DNA of 64,000 nucleotides from Rosellinia necatrix (Eukaryota; Ascomycota; Sordariomycetes; Xylariales; Xylariaceae), in contig JAGYVD010000002.1 of the NCBI GenBank assembly GCA_021209875.1, forward strand, positions 1,674,001-1,738,000, written 5' to 3'. The notes beneath the pieces are model-generated. The model was not told the origin of the DNA and ran no database searches. It was given only the letters and a program-made list of their open reading frames with translations. Numbering within the stretch: the stretch's first letter is position 1; every line of letters begins with the position of its first letter. The translations under genes were made by a program, and so were the position numbers. Below, in pieces: positions 42,526 through 52,585 of the stretch.

Positions 42526-42740
42526 GATCAACATGCTACCGAAATAAAAACAACGAGTATGTACAAGAAAAGAAAACGGAAGAAGAGAAGTAAAAAGAAG
42601 TTAAAAGAGGTAAGAGTGACAAGCACCAAACCAGAAGAAGCAAAAAAGACAACCACCAGACTACGAAGTTGACCGTAGAATGTCGATGAGAGGGCTTGAG
42701 GCGAAAGCGGTCTCGACCCGGCACACGCACACGCACGCGC
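42526..42740 (-). promoter_or_regulatory. CT-rich tract upstream of the GH5 gene
   Basis: On the gene strand the 120 bases before the start are almost pure pyrimidine (purine-rich on the plus strand at 42545-42660), a common core-promoter feature of strongly expressed filamentous-fungal genes. Transcription start not determinable. Confidence 0.45.
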
Positions 42741-43693
42741 CCGCGCCCGCCCTTATACGTAAGGTGTAACTCCCTATTGTCTACAAGTACTCCAGGGCGC
42801 TTGGGTTCGCGTATAGCGAATAGGGAAGGTTGTCATAGGATGGCCAAACCCCGGTCATGCATGTGAAATATCCCGAAAAAGCCAGACCACCATTGGCCGA
42901 CGACCAGCCCGATCCGTACAGGCATCAAACAGGACTCGTCTCAGATTGATAGCACAGACCCAGGGTTCTGCCCAGGTTAGTTATCAGTCCGTCCAATCCA
43001 GGTTCCAGGTCTCAACTGTAACCATCTCTTTACCACCTCTACCACCTCTACCACCTCTAACCACTTTCAACGCGATACAACAAATGGAGCTTAGCGCTAC
43101 TGCTGCTTCTGCTCACATGCTGCTGCGATCTGCTACTGCGTACGTATGGGGTTGGGGAGATTTCATAGGATCTTGGACAGGATGATCGTATTGCGCGGTT
43201 CAATATATGTATATGGCGCCACGGGAGACCTGAAAAGGCAGGCAGGCAGGCCGGAGTCAGCATTGCTCTAGTGCACCGTACACTACGCTTTTGTAGTGTA
43301 AGCCACAGGCCTGATATAGCCTGGTTGTATACGCCATATTACATATACACAGGTATTTCCTCTCCGAACTTACAGGTGTCTGGTTAAGCCATTTATATAT
43401 GTACCGGAGACGATCGGATTATGCCTAGATATACATCTTGTGTGCTAGGGATATGACTTCAGCCATACCCTTCCTAATTCTATATGCTACTGTCCAACAA
43501 AGGACTCCGTCGAGTAACCTAAAAAAAAAAAAAAAAGATTGGTAGATATTGCTATCGCGCCACCAGCCATTTGCTCTCCCATCCCGAGAATCCTGAAGGA
43601 CCGCCGCCTTGCATCTCGCGCGTGGAAGGGAACAACCGGCCGAACCCGTGACACCAAATACAGTATATGAAAATAGTACATCGGGTTGTAGAA
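42741..43693. other. Intergenic region
   Basis: No gene supported. (CTACCAC)n-like repeats near 43030-43060, an A-run at 43520-43536. Confidence 0.4.
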
Positions 43694-44417
43694 TCAATCC
43701 TCCCATTCCTCATCGTACTGATCGATCAGGCGATTTTCAGCGTCTCGGTTATTTCTCGCCCGAGAGGTTGGCGAGCCCGATAGATAGTGGTATCCTCGCC
43801 GACTTGGGAACAGTCGGGCGCAGGACGATGTAGCAATGACGAATATGTCCTGCACTCAAGTTAATCAAACCGAGGGCTATGCGATGGTAAGTCCCTTGAG
43901 ACTCGAGAGCGGCTTACGCAGATGAAACTCCACACGCTTGCCCACATTGAGTAGTTCGGCAGCTGTCTCCAGCCCCGGGCGTTGCCCACGGTTCGATTGT
44001 AGAAGACACCGCCGAGTAGATAGACGAGCACGGCCACAACCAATATGATGGCGAAGACGGAGCCGGGTCCGACGCTGCCGGGTTTGTGGGGCTCTGCAGC
44101 CGCGCACGCGTGCGCTGACTTGACCTTGAAGATGTAGTGGCACTCCTCGGGGTCTGTAGCGACGAAGGAGACCTGTGCATTCCCAGCAAGCGTGTCCCTG
44201 TCGCAGCTGAAAAATATAGTGGTGGACTTCCTGCGAACATCGTCTTCATCCTCGTCCTCGTTCTCGTCCTTGTTATCCTTGTTGTTCTTGTCCTTATTGC
44301 CCTTATTGTCCTTATCCTTGTCCTTGTCCTTGTTCCCGTCTGTGTCGTCATCATCTGCCGGCGGCGATGACGGCTTATCGTCGCCATCATCGCCGTCCTC
44401 ACCATCGTCGCCATCAT

Positions 44418-44448
<31 letters not shown>

Positions 44449-44982
44449 CTCGTAATCCTTATAGGTCGCGCCAGCGTGCACGGCACCTCTATCGCCCAGG
44501 TTCCGTGACCGCGACGACTTCTTCCCACAAGGAGAACCGCCAATGTATTGTAAAACCAGCTCCTTCCCGCGTGTTATCGGATCGGCGGACTGGAAGCCCA
44601 AGCTGTAGTACTCTCCCTGGGAGACATAGTATGCGCTGATGTTCAGCCACTTGCTCGCGTCTACGCCCTGCACATCCTCGATGGGTTCGACGACGGCGTT
44701 GCAGATGTTCAGGGTGAAGTTGGAGCCATAATCGTAGCCCCTCGCCTTGTAATCGGTCAGGGGTGCGCCGCGGCTGTGCGAAGGACGGGACCCGTCGGGC
44801 TTCGGTTTTATGGCGGCGTCGGGCCGCAGGTCGAAAAAGGCGCCGGATGTCGAGGAAGCGGTGCAGGCGGTGGTGGTCGTGGTGGGCTCGGCCTTGGACG
44901 CAAGGGCGGTGGTGGATGCGAGGGCAAGGAGAGAAAGGAGGGCCGGGTAGGCCGGTGGGGATATCATCGCGGTGAAGCGCAT
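43694..44982 (-). CDS. Mannose-6-phosphate receptor homologue (Mrl1-like), with charged insert
   Basis: Type I membrane protein of the MRH (M6P-receptor homology) family; yeast Mrl1 cycles between Golgi and endosome and aids vacuolar hydrolase sorting. Exon 1 is 43918-44982, exon 2 is 43694-43849 (donor GTAAGC, acceptor GTGCAG, phase 0), 406 residues. Signal peptide 1-28 (start chosen at MRFTAMISPP rather than the in-frame Met 32 codons earlier). MRH strands: FFDLRPD, GYDYGSNFTLNIC, LQYIGGSPC, then TIFFSCDRDTLAG, FVATDPEECHYIF and SAHAC. Between about residues 177 and 250 an Asp/Glu then Lys/Asp/Asn repeat stretch interrupts the domain. Transmembrane helix at about 307-327, then WASVWSFICDIFVIATSSCARL and the acidic end ENRLIDQYDEEWED, both typical of fungal homologues. 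Atg27 is an alternative name but usually lacks this tail. Confidence 0.88.
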
Positions 44983-45784
44983 GTCGTAGCGCTCGCGTCG
45001 TGCCCCGTACCTCGTATCTCGTGGCTCGTGTCTCGTGGCCTCGTGACTCGGGTCCGGGAGGAGAAGGAGGACTCGCAATGCGCCGTTTGAGGCAAGCCGA
45101 TCTTGGCAGCGAGAGGGAGTGACCAGCCTAACGTAATGGGAAACGAATGGGAGTCAGCCAATCAAGGCGACCAGAACGACGAAGGAAATAGATTGTTTGG
45201 AGATGGTGATGCTTCTTGGGCAAGATCGAAGCTAGGTGTATCATGGGCTCGTAGACAACGAATTCGACACGGTGGATGGACGGGGCATTTCATGGCTTTC
45301 ATGATTTGATTACTATCGATGCGATGTAGTGTAGCCTAGTAGGTAAGTGCATACATAGACGAAGTGGACAGGTACAGTAACTACCTAAGTAAGTACTTAG
45401 TACGTAAGTGCCCAGGTAGAGGTGGTGCATGTAGTGTACGGTGTTTCCATTTTATTTCTAACAGTGGGACGGAAACACCTAAGAGTCTTGGCTCGTGTCT
45501 TAGGTCGATCCACAAGTGCAGACATGTACGTCAGACCCGTTATAGCTATAACTACCTGTTAACTACACTATATGAAATTTATTCATTCTACCTGTAGTTA
45601 TGTGTGATAAGTCCACAGAGCGTTCTGTAAATGGGCATTGCCTTGAACGCCTCGCTGAACCCTTCCCACCGTTGATACCTATCAATCCCAAAAGCCGTGA
45701 GAGAAGACAGAAGAGAGAAACCACCAAACACCAAATAACCGATTTCGCTTATACAATAACAATCCGTGGACTCGTGCGCGTGCT
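44983..45784. other. Intergenic: Mrl1-like promoter and GT25 3' flank
   Basis: A TAGGTA/TACCTA block lies at about 45335-45420 in the upstream region of the Mrl1-like gene. No further gene seen. Confidence 0.45.
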
Positions 45785-47143
45785 TCATATCTCACCAGCG
45801 AATTGGTTCTCCATAGCAAGCCCGAGCATCAGGTTTCTGATGTTATTCCTCGCGCTCCACACGATGTTTTCTGTCGTCCCCTTCTCTCGGACCTCATCGT
45901 CCCCTTTGCTCTGGATATCGCTATCTTTTGTGACTTGGCCTTTGGCCCGATGATGGAAAAACACCGGCGGCGTCACACTGATGCATTTGGCCTGGAGCCC
46001 GTCCTCGTTGCCCGATGCCCCGTCCCGACAGAAGTCGGCGAGTGCGTTGTCGAAGGCGCCTCCGAGATGATCTACCGACAAGTCGAGCAACACTTTGCGA
46101 GCGCCACTTTGTGAAAGCGCGTATGCAAAACTACATATCGGCCCTCCCGACACGTGGACCCATCGCGTATGTTCGGCATATCGTTTGAAGTCTATGAGAC
46201 CAGTGATCTGGCTCAGCGGCGGTACCGTCTTGTCGTTGTGAATGGTAAATTTAGGGTGTTCTGGTTTGCCAGCGTTCTCGGGTAATGTCTCGGGGAAAAT
46301 CTCGCCGCAGCTGCGATTCATTGTCAGCCCATCATACCGACTCAAGCTCGAGGATAATATCTCGAGCCAAGAGGTAAACGTGAACTTACTGGCCAAGCCA
46401 TAACACATCCCAGCCGTCACCATATGGCGAAGAGGGCCGCGCCCTAGATGGAAAGATACTACGAGCGCCGTTGGCGATTTGCTCGAGCTGGGTCTTCAAA
46501 CGAACATCCCTATGTCAAGGTTAATTCGCTGACCCTTTAGTAACCACCACTGCATATGAAGGTCGGCACTTACCAATCCATATCATCCTCCATGATCAGT
46601 GCGGATTCAAGGCCTTCTTCGACTATCCTACAAGGTATCGCATAAGTCTGGGTTCACATCATATTCTTTTTAACAGTCCAACTCCGGCCCTTACCTTCTC
46701 ACTGCATTCATATGACCTCTCCAACTTCCCAGGTTCTCCTCTCTCAGCGCTTGCCTATCTACCCCTGCTGGCACCGCTTTGTTGGGTATAGATTCGCCTT
46801 TAACCCCGTCAATAAACTCCACGTGGAATCCAGTCAGGGCGCCCGTCAATGCAAGTGCATCACGTTTATCTGTGCGCTCCGGTAGGCCCACAACGAACAC
46901 CTTAGAAAACCCTAAAGTGTCATTCGCTGCCTTATCTATACCATCATTCTTCACACCAGGCGCTCCGGTTCTTTGGTTTTGGGGTCTGGCATGAGGCTCC
47001 GGACGAGGCTCCGAACGAGGTTGGCGCCCAAGTAGGAGGCCTAATATAATAAATACAACCAATAGACCTATGAAGGCCCGACGCAGTGGCTGCCGCATGG
47101 GCGAAAGATGATTTTTCTGTTCAAAATTGAATTCCCCCTTCAT
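45785..47143 (-). CDS. Glycosyltransferase family 25-type, type II Golgi membrane protein
   Basis: 382 residues in four exons, coding order 46695-47143, 46574-46627, 46390-46509 and 45785-46310; all joints are phase 2 and use GTAAGN donors. The N-terminus is short and cytosolic (MRQPLRRA), followed by a signal anchor, GLLVVFIILGLLLG (about 25-39), and a proline/arginine stem. GT25 features: KVFVVGLPERTDKRDAL at the start of the catalytic domain, VEFIDGVKGESIP, SWRGHMNAVRRIVEEGLESALIMEDDMDWDV with the acidic metal-binding ED-D motif, GDGWDVLWLGHCGE, and GPICSFAYALSQSGARKVL. GT25 enzymes include LPS galactosyltransferases and collagen galactosyltransferases; many Sordariomycetes carry related genes of unknown acceptor. 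An accessory role in glycan decoration is inferred. Confidence 0.9.
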
Positions 47144-47934
47144 TTTTATTTCTGTTTATTTGGGCAAGAGGAAATAGTTCAATAAAGTAAGATGTGTGGG
47201 AGAAGTGTGCCTATGATTCCGAACTCATGTGAGATCAGGCTCTGACCGTGCTCCAAATAGTCAAGATTACGCCACCTGTTAAGCGCCAGGGCTGAAAGGA
47301 CGACGCATGGCAACTAACACGACCAACAGCTGAAGAAACGGTGAGCGACTATTGGGCACAGGTTTCGGTATGGGGTGTTTCTGTCTGTGCTTGTGCATTT
47401 TTGCCCTCCACTTTGCTCCAGCGGTACCAGACTATCAAGACTGGATACAACCCACTATTGGGTGCCACAAGCCACCACTAGTCATGCATGGCCGAAAGCA
47501 ACCAACACAACAGACACACAACAGACTCTAGTCTGAAGGAACTGTCCATCGTGCCAACAATCCACACCTTCTGTTTGGCAGCCTCTCGTAAACAGTCTGG
47601 GACATAACTCCATGTCTACCCATAGTTACCGCACTGTAATGAGCAATTGTTCGGAACGGACAACGCATTAGATGTAGCAAACTAACACTTGCTTGACATG
47701 GGTAGAAGAGAACTTCAACCACTTTACCTTATAGAAAACGAGCTTCCTATACCTCTCCGGATGAATGCGACAAGTTTTCAATATATTAGCACGCCATTAT
47801 TACCGAATATACCCAACCGAAGGCGAATTGACGTTTTGGCTGGTGTCCTCTGACAATTTCGACAACACCCTGATTTGTCTTCTGTTGTGCCCCCACCGAT
47901 ATAACGTTGGCAACCGGAGAATATTATTGGGGCC
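47144..47934. other. Divergent intergenic region (GT25 / membrane protein)
   Basis: About 790 bp between two divergent start codons. No gene or obvious motif cluster. Confidence 0.4.
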
Positions 47935-48880
47935 ATGCGTCACGTCTTAGTCCTGTTAGTCCTGTTATTCACGACACTGCTTCAAGTCAGGGCCCAGAAC
48001 CGATTCATATCGCCTAAATACCAGTCCGTGGCGGCGCCAGGGAAGTACGCTGGCGTCTCACGATGGCCATTAGGCTCAAGCCAGCTCATCGCGTTCCAGA
48101 CCTCCTGGGACGAGTATACCATTGAGCTTTGGCAGCAAAATCTCGGGGGCAGTGGCGCAAGACTATCATCAACTCTTGTGTACAGTCGTAAGATCGGCAT
48201 CTAAACGAGGAGAAAGAACGTTGCTGACCACAATCAATCTAGAAGGCGATGGCGATGACCTAGCACAAAGCTTTTATTGGACTGTCCAGACATACGATCT
48301 TCAACTCTCGGATTCACCAGTCTTCTTCTTCTGGTTGCGCGACAGCCAATCGGAAGCTCAGCAAACTTCGGCGTATTTCAACATCACAATAAACACTCCT
48401 TCAAGCTCTACCACACCAACAGCAACATTGACAACGAATGTCAATTCTTCACCTACATCCTCCCCCACGCTTTCATCCACGATTGCCTCAACGGTACCAT
48501 CGGGCATTACGGACTCAACGGAGACTTCATCAGGAGGCAAAGCGGCCCCAGGGCTTTCGACGGGGGCAGCAGCCGGCGTAGGCGTTGCCGTTTCTCTCGG
48601 CGTGATAGCATTAGCTAGTGCTATCGCCTTCGCATATTTCAGGAGGCGGGGACGGCAATTGAAACAGCAACCACGGGTGGAACTACAGGGAGGAGCGCAA
48701 GGTCCTGGCCTAAGATCGTTCACATACGATCCGCCCAAAACCGCGTCAATACCCGGCTACGGGCAGTTGCTAGCCGGAACACCTCGGTACGAACTGTCGC
48801 AGGGAGAAATACCTGGTTACGTACAGCGGCGGGCAGAGATCCCCGCCTACGAACTGTCACGGGCAGAAATGCCCGCCTGA
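47935..48880 (+). CDS. Single-pass membrane protein with Ser/Thr stalk and decapeptide-repeat tail
   Basis: No named family recognised. Exons 47935-48187 and 48243-48880, joined by a 55-bp intron (GTAAGA to TCTAG, phase 1); 296 residues. Signal peptide MRHVLVLLVLLFTTLLQVRA, cleavage probably after A20. An ectodomain of about 120 residues contains RWPLGSSQLIAFQTSWDEYTIELWQQ and FYWTVQTYDLQLSDSPVFFFWL, a style seen in fungal extracellular domains fused to Mid2/WSC-like stalks. Residues 140-190 are Ser/Thr-rich. The transmembrane helix (GVAVSLGVIALASAIAFAYF) is followed by RRRGR, giving an inside C-terminus. The last 42 residues are four imperfect 10-residue repeats (PGYGQLLAGT, PRYELSQGEI, PGYVQRRAEI, PAYELSRAEM). 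A wall-sensor or adhesion role is possible but unproven. Confidence 0.75.
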
Positions 48881-49760
48881 TCCGGCCCACTACGATGAAC
48901 AGAGGATCTTCTCGGACTCTGAGGTGGCGTCAATTTTTGGGTATAGTAATGAGGAATGACTGACAACGGGCAGTTCAAGATGATATCTACCCGCTCTATA
49001 CGAATTCATGAGCATATATATATATAGATAGATATAGATCTGCCAAGCCATCACCCAGGCTGGGGTTTTTAGATTGGATTTATTCGCCGTCTTATTCATA
49101 TTACATGCAGGGAGAAATTTAAATACGTTTAATATAGCTCAGGAAATAGAGACAGCTGGTTTAATAAAGCAAGCGGGGTTTGCAAAACTGACGCCCCCTT
49201 TTCACATATTTTTCACATATCTACACTGAGCAACTGAGGTAACTAAGTTACTCTATTACTGCAACCCGCACGCTAAATCTCAATTTCACAGATACATGCC
49301 AAACACAGATACTACTATCATTCGTTGGTGCCTACCTACCTACCATGCATCTGTAGAGCTTCGCCCTCTTTCGAATAACATGTTCGTTCCTGTTTCATAT
49401 GCACCGGGGGCTGGCAGTTTAATCCGGGGGTTGGGACTTGCCGATCTGGCCGTCCACAATCCTGTGCCGCAGGTCGCCCGCTGTCGCTTCCTATAGGGCA
49501 TTTCCAGCGTAGTAACGTACGAGGTAGGGACACCGCACTCCACCCGTCATGTCGTATGTCAAGGCAGCAGTTTAGCAGACAATTCTTATTGACGATTGAA
49601 ACCCATAATAACAACACAGATTCAACTACAGAGGCACTCATGCATGTATCATAAACCAACAACGGAAACGGTGTCGCTTCCAGTCCGTTGCGGCCGATTA
49701 TAGAATCATTCCGAACATCAATTGACATAACTATTTATTATTAGAGTCAGTCCCAACAAC
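48881..49760. other. Intergenic region
   Basis: TATATATA near 49015-49026 and a single tacctacctacc at 49331-49343. No gene supported. Confidence 0.4.
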
Positions 49761-51460
49761 ATGGCAGACCCGAACCACAATAACATCATCAAACCCGCCA
49801 CCTCTGCTCCCAGCTCTGCCTCCGGTCCCGGCCCGAGAACCCACTCCGGCGACCCGACCAATGACGTCTGGTTCGAGCACTCGTCGGGCAAGCGGATCAA
49901 CACGGACGCGGTGATCGCGCGGTCCCTGGCGCAGCAGTACCGGGACCTGCAGCTGACGATCGCGCCGCTGGACGAGCGGCTCAGCCTGCTGGGGTACGCG
50001 CGGGCGGGGCACGCGAGCTGCAGGGCGATCGCGGAGGGGCCGGAGGACGGGGGCGCGTTCGCGCCGGTGGCGTGGACGGCGTACGTGCCGCCGCGGCGGC
50101 GCATCGACGGCGACCCGGGGGCGCTCGCCGAGGAGCTCCGCTTCGGCAAGTTCGAGTACCGCTGGCGCGGCCACGACTTCCTGCTGTATGTGGTGGACGG
50201 GCGCGACGGGCCCGAGCGGTACGCCGGCGCCACGAACCACTACGTGCTGTCGGCCGAGCGCGCGCCCGCCGACGCCCTGCTGCTCGCCGCCGGCGCCTGG
50301 GCCGGCCAGCTGCACGACGAGGTCTGGGTCTTCGACCAGGGCTACTGGCAGAAGAGCGCCGAGCTGTACCGCAGCGTCGCGCGCGCCGGCTGGGACGGCG
50401 TCATCCTCGACCCGGACATGAAGAGGGCCATCATCGACGACCACGTCTCGTTCTACGAGTCCCGCGCCACCTACGCCCGGCTGCAGGTGCCCTGGAAGCG
50501 CGGCATCATCTACCACGGCCCGCCCGGCAACGGCAAGACCATCTCGATCAAGGCGACCATGCACATGCTGCACGCTCGGAAGGACCCCATCCCCACCTTA
50601 TACGTGCGGTCCCTGGCGTCGGTGAGTAGCCTGACATGTCACATTCGTCCGTCCGTTTCGAGGGCCAAAGGCCGCTAACACTATATCTTCGCTTCCCTTT
50701 AGTTTAGCGGACCCGAATACGCACTCATGGTTATCTTCCAGAAAGCGAGGCAATGGGCTCCCTGCTACCTCGTATTCGAGGATCTGGACAGTATGGTCTC
50801 GGACCAGGTTCGCAGCTACTTCCTGAACGAGGTGGACGGTCTCAAAAATAACGATGGGATCTTCATGATCGGGTCAACAAACCACCTTGATCGCCTAGAT
50901 CCGGGCATTTCTGTAAGTTCATTTCTCGCACACATCTGCACCTTTATCCCAGCCTCGCCTCATGAGAAGGTTAAAACACGCAAGGAGGAGCTAACCTCCA
51001 GCAGAAACGCCCCTCGCGGTTTGATAGGAAGTATTTCTTCCCGGACCCAGACGTCAAGCAGCGCATCGCGTACTGCAAATTCTGGCAGAAGAAATTGGCA
51101 GACAACAAAGACGTCGAATTCCCCGACCGGCTCTGTGGGGCGATCGCCGATATCACGGACAAGTTTAGCTTCGCGTATATGCAGGAGGCTTTCGTCGCGG
51201 CGCTTCTGGCCATCGCCCGACGAACGGACGGCGGGGAGAGATGCAGCGAGGAAACGCTGACGCGAGATATGGGCGACGGCTGGTTGGATGTATGTGGTGG
51301 TGGTGGTGGTGGAGGCGGCGGCGACGGTGGTGATGGCGACTTAGACGGCCTCGTCCTGTGGGTCGAGATTAAGAAGCAGGTCGAGACGCTACGCGAGGGC
51401 ATGGGATCTGAAAAGAAAATGGCGGCGCCTCGATGTCATAGATCTCGAAGGGACTTCTGA
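49761..51460 (+). CDS. AAA-type ATPase (Bcs1-like AAA module)
   Basis: Exons 49761-50621, 50703-50912 and 51005-51460; introns GTGAGT...TTTAG and GTAAGT...AGCAG, both phase 0. An acceptor three bases earlier (51001) would add one Q. 508 residues. The N-terminal 230 residues carry no recognised domain but match the style of fungal AAA proteins with a variable front. The ATPase core has Walker A GPPGNGKT at 253-260, Walker B-like CYLVFEDLDS at 308-317, sensor-1 FMIGSTNHLDRLDPGI and arginine-finger region KRPSRFDRKYFFPDP. The second region ends with a poly-glycine run (about 434-445) coded by GGT/GGC repeats. Fungal genomes hold many such paralogues of unknown role; some relate to Bcs1, but no mitochondrial signal is evident here. 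The middle of exon 1 (about 49.9-50.6 kb) is strikingly GC-rich while exons 2 and 3 are not. Confidence 0.85.
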
Positions 51461-51541
51461 CCTAACGCGGGCTGACTTGACCTCGTTCTTTCGTGAAGTT
51501 TGTTATGGCGTCGACGAGTGCCAAACTGACGATGGTTGCAT

Positions 51542-51582
51542 ACGGTAGTTAAAGCACTGTTTATTTACTCATTAACTACCGT
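51542..51582. repeat. Inverted repeat, 11-bp perfect stem, 19-nt loop
   Basis: Left arm acggtagttaa (51542-51552), right arm ttaactaccgt (51572-51582), followed directly by a T-run. It lies 80 bases after the AAA ATPase stop codon and would fall in the 3' UTR. Confidence 0.85.
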
Positions 51583-51692
51583 TTTTACGACATCGATCTA
51601 ATTACTATATCCCTAAGGAGTGATGCAGTGTCGCTCTTACATACAGCGATTTGCGCGACACGAGAGTGATACAGTCTGAATTAGAGTTGTAA

Positions 51693-51753
51693 AATGCAAC
51701 TTGGATTAATCGGTGGTTGTTCATATTATGTATTCATTAATTCAAGTTGCATT
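51693..51753. repeat. Inverted repeat, 18-bp stem with one mismatch, 25-nt loop
   Basis: Left arm aatgcaacttggattaat (51693-51710); right arm attaattcaagttgcatt (51736-51753). The one mismatch would be a G-U wobble in RNA from the plus strand. Confidence 0.88.
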
Positions 51754-52585
51754 ATTGTCGGGCCGATGTCCATACAGTTATGTCAGTTATTATATATATA
51801 AGCCACAGCTAGTGCTGTAGCCATGCTGTCGCGGGGTGTTGTGGCACAAGTGTATTTATACACCAAAGTTTGGTAAAATGCACGGGTCTTTCGGGTAAGC
51901 AGGGGGGAGCCAACTGCTAGCTAATCATATCCATTTGCACTGCTTTCCTAGCGTAGGCGGAGGTATCCTATCCATATATAGGTAGGTAACTTTGGTGTTT
52001 AGACTATTGCTTTTAATAGAACCCTAATTATCGCTCTAATCCTCGTGCAAACTACTTATACGGTGGGTATGATTTGGAGCAACCAAGCGACTTTATCTAG
52101 TCATGCAGTCATGGGTTTCGTTTCAATTGACAATGTCCTCCTCCATCGCGTTCTGGTCAGCTACAAGCAACCTTCTGCTCGCGCTAGGGAAGCAGTGAGT
52201 AGCTTTTTGACAAGTGGACCCAGAGCTAGGGCGGGCAGAAGCGGGCCTCGGAATGCCGAGCAGAGCCATGGCTGTGTTACCTGGGCAGCGCGCTAACCTC
52301 GGCATAAATCAATCAGCCTCAATTCGCGAGTATTGTAGTTCCGAACATCAAGGTTGTGTTTTGCTTCTGGTCTAGCATTCCCGATATCCGGGAGTCGCAT
52401 GAGCCAACATTACATTATCACAAGCGTACCAGCCTTTTACTTTATTTTTTATAATCAACCCCAAGCCCGAACTGCGACAACCTCACTCATCAACCCAATC
52501 AATTCTCACTCTTAGGCCTGGGAGCACTCAATCCATTACGCAGCCAACCAAGCTTGTTAATACGGACTGTTCACAAGGAAATAAG

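Larger units (their letters stand above)
51461..52585. other. Intergenic region with two inverted repeats
   Basis: No gene. Holds two stem-loops (annotated separately) within 300 bases of the AAA ATPase stop, a direct AGTGATRCAGT repeat (51620 and 51666) and, further on, the citrate synthase promoter. Confidence 0.45.

Noticed and set aside
49731..50573. 280-codon antisense frame over the AAA ATPase, plus 185-codon frame on the plus strand
   Set aside because: Both lie in the GC-rich part of exon 1, where stops are rare in all frames; Walker A and B support the annotated frame.
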